A stretch of 64,000 bases of DNA from Marinisporobacter sp. (lineage in GTDB: Bacteria > Bacillota > Clostridia > Peptostreptococcales > Thermotaleaceae): the NCBI GenBank assembly GCA_025210525.1, contig JAOARP010000060.1, positions 57,985 through 121,984 of the forward strand, written 5' to 3'. Made by a program: the position numbers and the translations under genes. Position 1 is the first letter of the stretch; the number at the start of each line of letters is the position of its first letter. The notes under the pieces are model-generated. The model searched no databases and had not been told where the DNA came from. It saw only the letters and a list, made by a program, of their open reading frames with translations. Positions 61,864-64,000 of the stretch are shown piece after piece.

Positions 61864-62241
61864 ATGAAAAAAGAAGTGGTTACAACAAAGAATGCTCCTG
61901 GAGCCATAGGGCCATATTCACAAGCTGTAAAAATTAATAATTTAGTTTATACATCAGGACAACTACCAATAGATGCTGATACTGGAGTTATGCCACAAAC
62001 TATTGAGGAACAAACAAGACAATCTTTAAAAAATGTAGAGGCAATTATTAAAGAAGCAGGAAGTGATATGAGTAAAGTAATAAAGACGACTGTATTTTTA
62101 AGTGATATGAATAATTTTGCAAAAATGAATGAAGTGTACAGCGAATTTTTTACAGATGCTTATCCTGCTAGAAGTGCAGTGGAAGTAGCAAGATTACCTA
62201 AAGATGCATTAGTTGAAATTGAAGTAATAGTACTTATTTAA
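61864..62241 (+). CDS. ridA: RidA-family reactive imine/enamine deaminase
   Basis: 125 residues from the ATG at 61864 behind GGAGGGA; an earlier frame start (61804) has no SD. Signature parts: APGAIGPYSQAVKINNLVYTSGQLP, the conserved Arg in AYPARSAVEVARLPKDALVEIE. It hydrolyses 2-aminoacrylate and similar imines to keto acids, protecting PLP enzymes. It stands in front of a PLP beta-lyase that generates such intermediates, so the arrangement makes metabolic sense. Confidence 0.93.
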   Translation: MKKEVVTTKNAPGAIGPYSQAVKINNLVYTSGQLPIDADTGVMPQTIEEQTRQSLKNVEAIIKEAGSDMSKVIKTTVFLSDMNNFAKMNEVYSEFFTDAYPARSAVEVARLPKDALVEIEVIVLI

Positions 62242-62313
62242 GTTTATAGTGATTGTAAAACATTGTAAAACTCTTTTGATTATGAAATTTAATAGTATAC
62301 AAGGAGAGATATT

Positions 62314-63495
62314 ATGCAATATAATTTTGACGCAATAATAAATAGAGAAAATAACTTTTCAGCAAAATATGATGAATTAGGAAAGAAATTTGGACGAGAT
62401 GATTTAACTGCTTTATGGGTTGCTGATATGGATTTTATGTCAGCAAAACCTATTATTGATGCCATTAAGGATAGAGCAGAGCAAGGGATTTATGGATATA
62501 CTTCAAGACCAGATTCATATTATGAAGCGTTTTGTGAGTGGTATAGAAAAAGACATGGTTTTAACATTAAGAAAGAATGGATTATCCATAGTCCGGCAGT
62601 AGTTAGTTCTTTGAGTTTAATTGTAAGAGAGGTGACACAGCCTGGTGATAAAATTATTATACAAACACCTGTATATCATCCTTTCTTTGAAGTGGTTGAG
62701 AAAAATAATAGAGAATTAGTAAAAAATCCATTAAAAAAAGTAAATGGAACTTATGTAATGGATTATGAAGATCTAGAGAAAAAAGTAATTGATGAGAAAG
62801 TGAAATTTTTAATTCTTTGTAACCCACATAATCCAGGGGGAAGAGTGTGGACAAAAGAAGAATTAATAAGATTGGGAGAAATATGTATTAAAAACAATGT
62901 AAAAGTGATTTCCGATGAAATTCATGGAGAATTAGTGTTTGGCGGAAAACGTTATACACCTTTTGCATCAATATCAGAAGAATTTTGCAATCATTCGATC
63001 ACTTGTTTATCTGCTACAAAAACATTTAATATTGCAGGGTTACAAGCTTCTTTTGTGGTAATTCCTAATAAGTTTGAATATGATAAAATTGATGAAATTT
63101 TAGGAATATTAGATATAAGAAGAAACAATTGTTTTAGTTTAGTAGCAGTAGAGGCTGCGTATAAGTATGGTGAAGAGTGGCTGGAACAATTATTAGACTA
63201 TATAGAAAAAAATATTGAATATGTAATCAATTATTGTAAGGAAAGAATTCCTAAAATTAAGATTAATAAACCAGATGGAACTTATTTATTATGGTTAGAT
63301 TGTAAAGAGTTAGGAATGGAAGATGATGAACTATCAAGTTTTTTTATCAACCAAGCTAAGGTTGCATTAAACAGTGGAATTGGATTTGGAGATGATGGGA
63401 AAGATTATATGAGAATGAATGTAGCTTGTTCAAGAAGTATTTTAGAAGAAGCATTGAAAAAAATTGAAGGTGCTGTAAATAAATTAGAAAAATAA
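62314..63495 (+). CDS. PatB/MalY-type C-S beta-lyase (cystathionine beta-lyase family)
   Basis: 393 residues. Family beginning MQYNFDAIINRENNFSAKYD, LWVADMDFMSAKPIIDAI, YGYTSRPDSYYEAF, TPVYHPFF, NPHNPGGRVW, SDEIHGELVF and the PLP Lys in SATKTFNIAG. The group cleaves cystathionine, cysteine or S-alkyl-cysteines to a thiol, pyruvate and ammonia. It lies 72 bp after ridA in the sigma-54 operon. SD AAGGAGAG. A regulatory MalY-like role is possible but less likely here. Confidence 0.9.
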   Translation: MQYNFDAIINRENNFSAKYDELGKKFGRDDLTALWVADMDFMSAKPIIDAIKDRAEQGIYGYTSRPDSYYEAFCEWYRKRHGFNIKKEWIIHSPAVVSSLSLIVREVTQPGDKIIIQTPVYHPFFEVVEKNNRELVKNPLKKVNGTYVMDYEDLEKKVIDEKVKFLILCNPHNPGGRVWTKEELIRLGEICIKNNVKVISDEIHGELVFGGKRYTPFASISEEFCNHSITCLSATKTFNIAGLQASFVVIPNKFEYDKIDEILGILDIRRNNCFSLVAVEAAYKYGEEWLEQLLDYIEKNIEYVINYCKERIPKIKINKPDGTYLLWLDCKELGMEDDELSSFFINQAKVALNSGIGFGDDGKDYMRMNVACSRSILEEALKKIEGAVNKLEK

Positions 63496-63673
63496 ATAAA
63501 GACTGTTGATTTCAATGGTTTTCTGTAGAGTATGAGTAAAAGTATTCTTGCTTTTTCAAAAATAAATTTAAAATAAAAGAGACAGGCAAAGGTTTGCTTA
63601 TACAAGGGGTGCATCTTTAAGAAGACAAGAATAAATGATAAATAGAATATAATAATGATAGGAGGATGTACAA

Positions 63674-64000
63674 ATGACAACAAAACAAAAGCAAAGTATT
63701 TGGAAAGCATACAGATTTCCTATTATCCTGTTAACAGGGATTGTGTTGGGAAGTTTGATAGGGCTTCAAATGGGCGAAAAAGCAAGTATATTTAAGCCTT
63801 TAGGAGATTTATTCTTAAATGGTATGTTTACCATTGTAGTACCTTTGGTTTTTCTTTCAATAAGTAGTGCTGTATCGAATATGGCTAATCTAAAAAGACT
63901 TGGGAAAATATTAGGAAACTTATTTTTAACATTTGCTATAACTGGTTTGATTGCTGCTTTTATAATGATTGTTGTAGTGAATGTATTTCCACCAGCAGAA
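63674..64000 (+). CDS. dicarboxylate/amino-acid:cation symporter (DAACS family), 3' end outside window
   Basis: The first 109 residues are visible. A positively charged start (KQKQSIWKAYRFPIIL), helix 1 (LLTGIVLGSLIGLQMG), then the DAACS-typical GDLFLNGMFTIVVPLVFLSISSAVSNMANLKRLGKI. AGGAGG SD. It would import an acidic or sulfur amino acid with sodium or protons. Position after the C-S lyase suggests that it brings in the substrate of that enzyme (inference). The 180 bp gap before it has no obvious terminator. Confidence 0.88.
   Translation, partial: MTTKQKQSIWKAYRFPIILLTGIVLGSLIGLQMGEKASIFKPLGDLFLNGMFTIVVPLVFLSISSAVSNMANLKRLGKILGNLFLTFAITGLIAAFIMIVVVNVFPPAE

Overview
The window is low-GC DNA with strong AGGAGG ribosome binding sites, occasional TTG and GTG starts, SigA-type promoters with 16-18 bp spacers, T-box leaders, and many sporulation and germination genes (sleB-ypeB, an alpha/beta SASP, pdaB, a coat-type micro-protein). 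Together with three sigma-54 enhancer-binding regulators, this points to an endospore-forming, amino-acid-fermenting Clostridia species (Bacillota). The genus cannot be fixed from the sequence alone; a Crassaminicella/Alkaliphilus-like lineage is a guess. No rRNA operon, CRISPR array, IS transposase or prophage module is visible. There is one tRNA gene, tRNA-Gly(CCC).

Layout. 1-5.2 kb: the 3' part of a LarA-type racemase gene, then a polar amino-acid ABC transporter (binding protein, permease, ATPase) and an aminotransferase. 5.2-7.2 kb: a decaying two-component system, with a sensor kinase lacking its 5' part and a LytTR regulator split by one in-frame stop. 7.2-12.9 kb: a coiled-coil protein, a secreted clostripain-like protease, the spore germination pair sleB-ypeB and a soluble chemoreceptor. 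12.9-21.7 kb: a MerR regulator divergent from an Ldh_2-family dehydrogenase and a CDF efflux pump, followed by many small proteins, tRNA-Gly, a metallo-beta-lactamase-fold hydrolase and an orphan binding protein. 21.7-28.7 kb: a valine T-box, a small membrane protein, valS, folC and a first sigma-54 activator. 28.7-34.1 kb: a beta-propeller protein, DUF4364, SASP, a QueG-like Fe-S protein, a deacetylase lipoprotein and a Na/Pi symporter.

34.1-43.9 kb is an island flanked by two nearly identical ~90 bp direct repeats. It carries an SNF2 helicase plus SWIM-protein pair and a beta-glucoside catabolic set (RpiR regulator, GH4 6-phospho-beta-glucosidase, aldose epimerase, PTS EIICB). The repeat flanks suggest that the Na/Pi symporter gene and pdaB were once direct neighbours. 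Beyond it lie pdaB, a T-box with a probable proline specifier in front of an NSS transporter and its 33-residue small subunit, an odd Mur-ligase-like protein and a two-OB-fold SSB-like protein. A second cassette (48.8-54.0 kb) is bracketed by two copies of a covarying hairpin. It holds a MocR regulator with an N-terminal frameshift, an aminotransferase, an ornithine-cyclodeaminase homologue, a GNAT enzyme and a MarR regulator.

54.7-64 kb: a PfkB sugar kinase, then two sigma-54 units with textbook -24/-12 promoters. One activator lies in front of an L-cysteine desulfidase-like enzyme, with an 18/20 inverted repeat in the enhancer position. The other lies in front of ridA, a PatB/MalY C-S lyase and a dicarboxylate/amino-acid symporter that runs off the window. 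The enzymes fit together: beta-elimination gives 2-aminoacrylate, RidA clears it, and pyruvate and ammonia result. The main novelties are the two repeat-bracketed islands, the decayed LytTR system, the proline T-box on an NSS transporter, a secreted mini-protein with two FWGIP motifs, and the paired sigma-54 sulfur-amino-acid modules.
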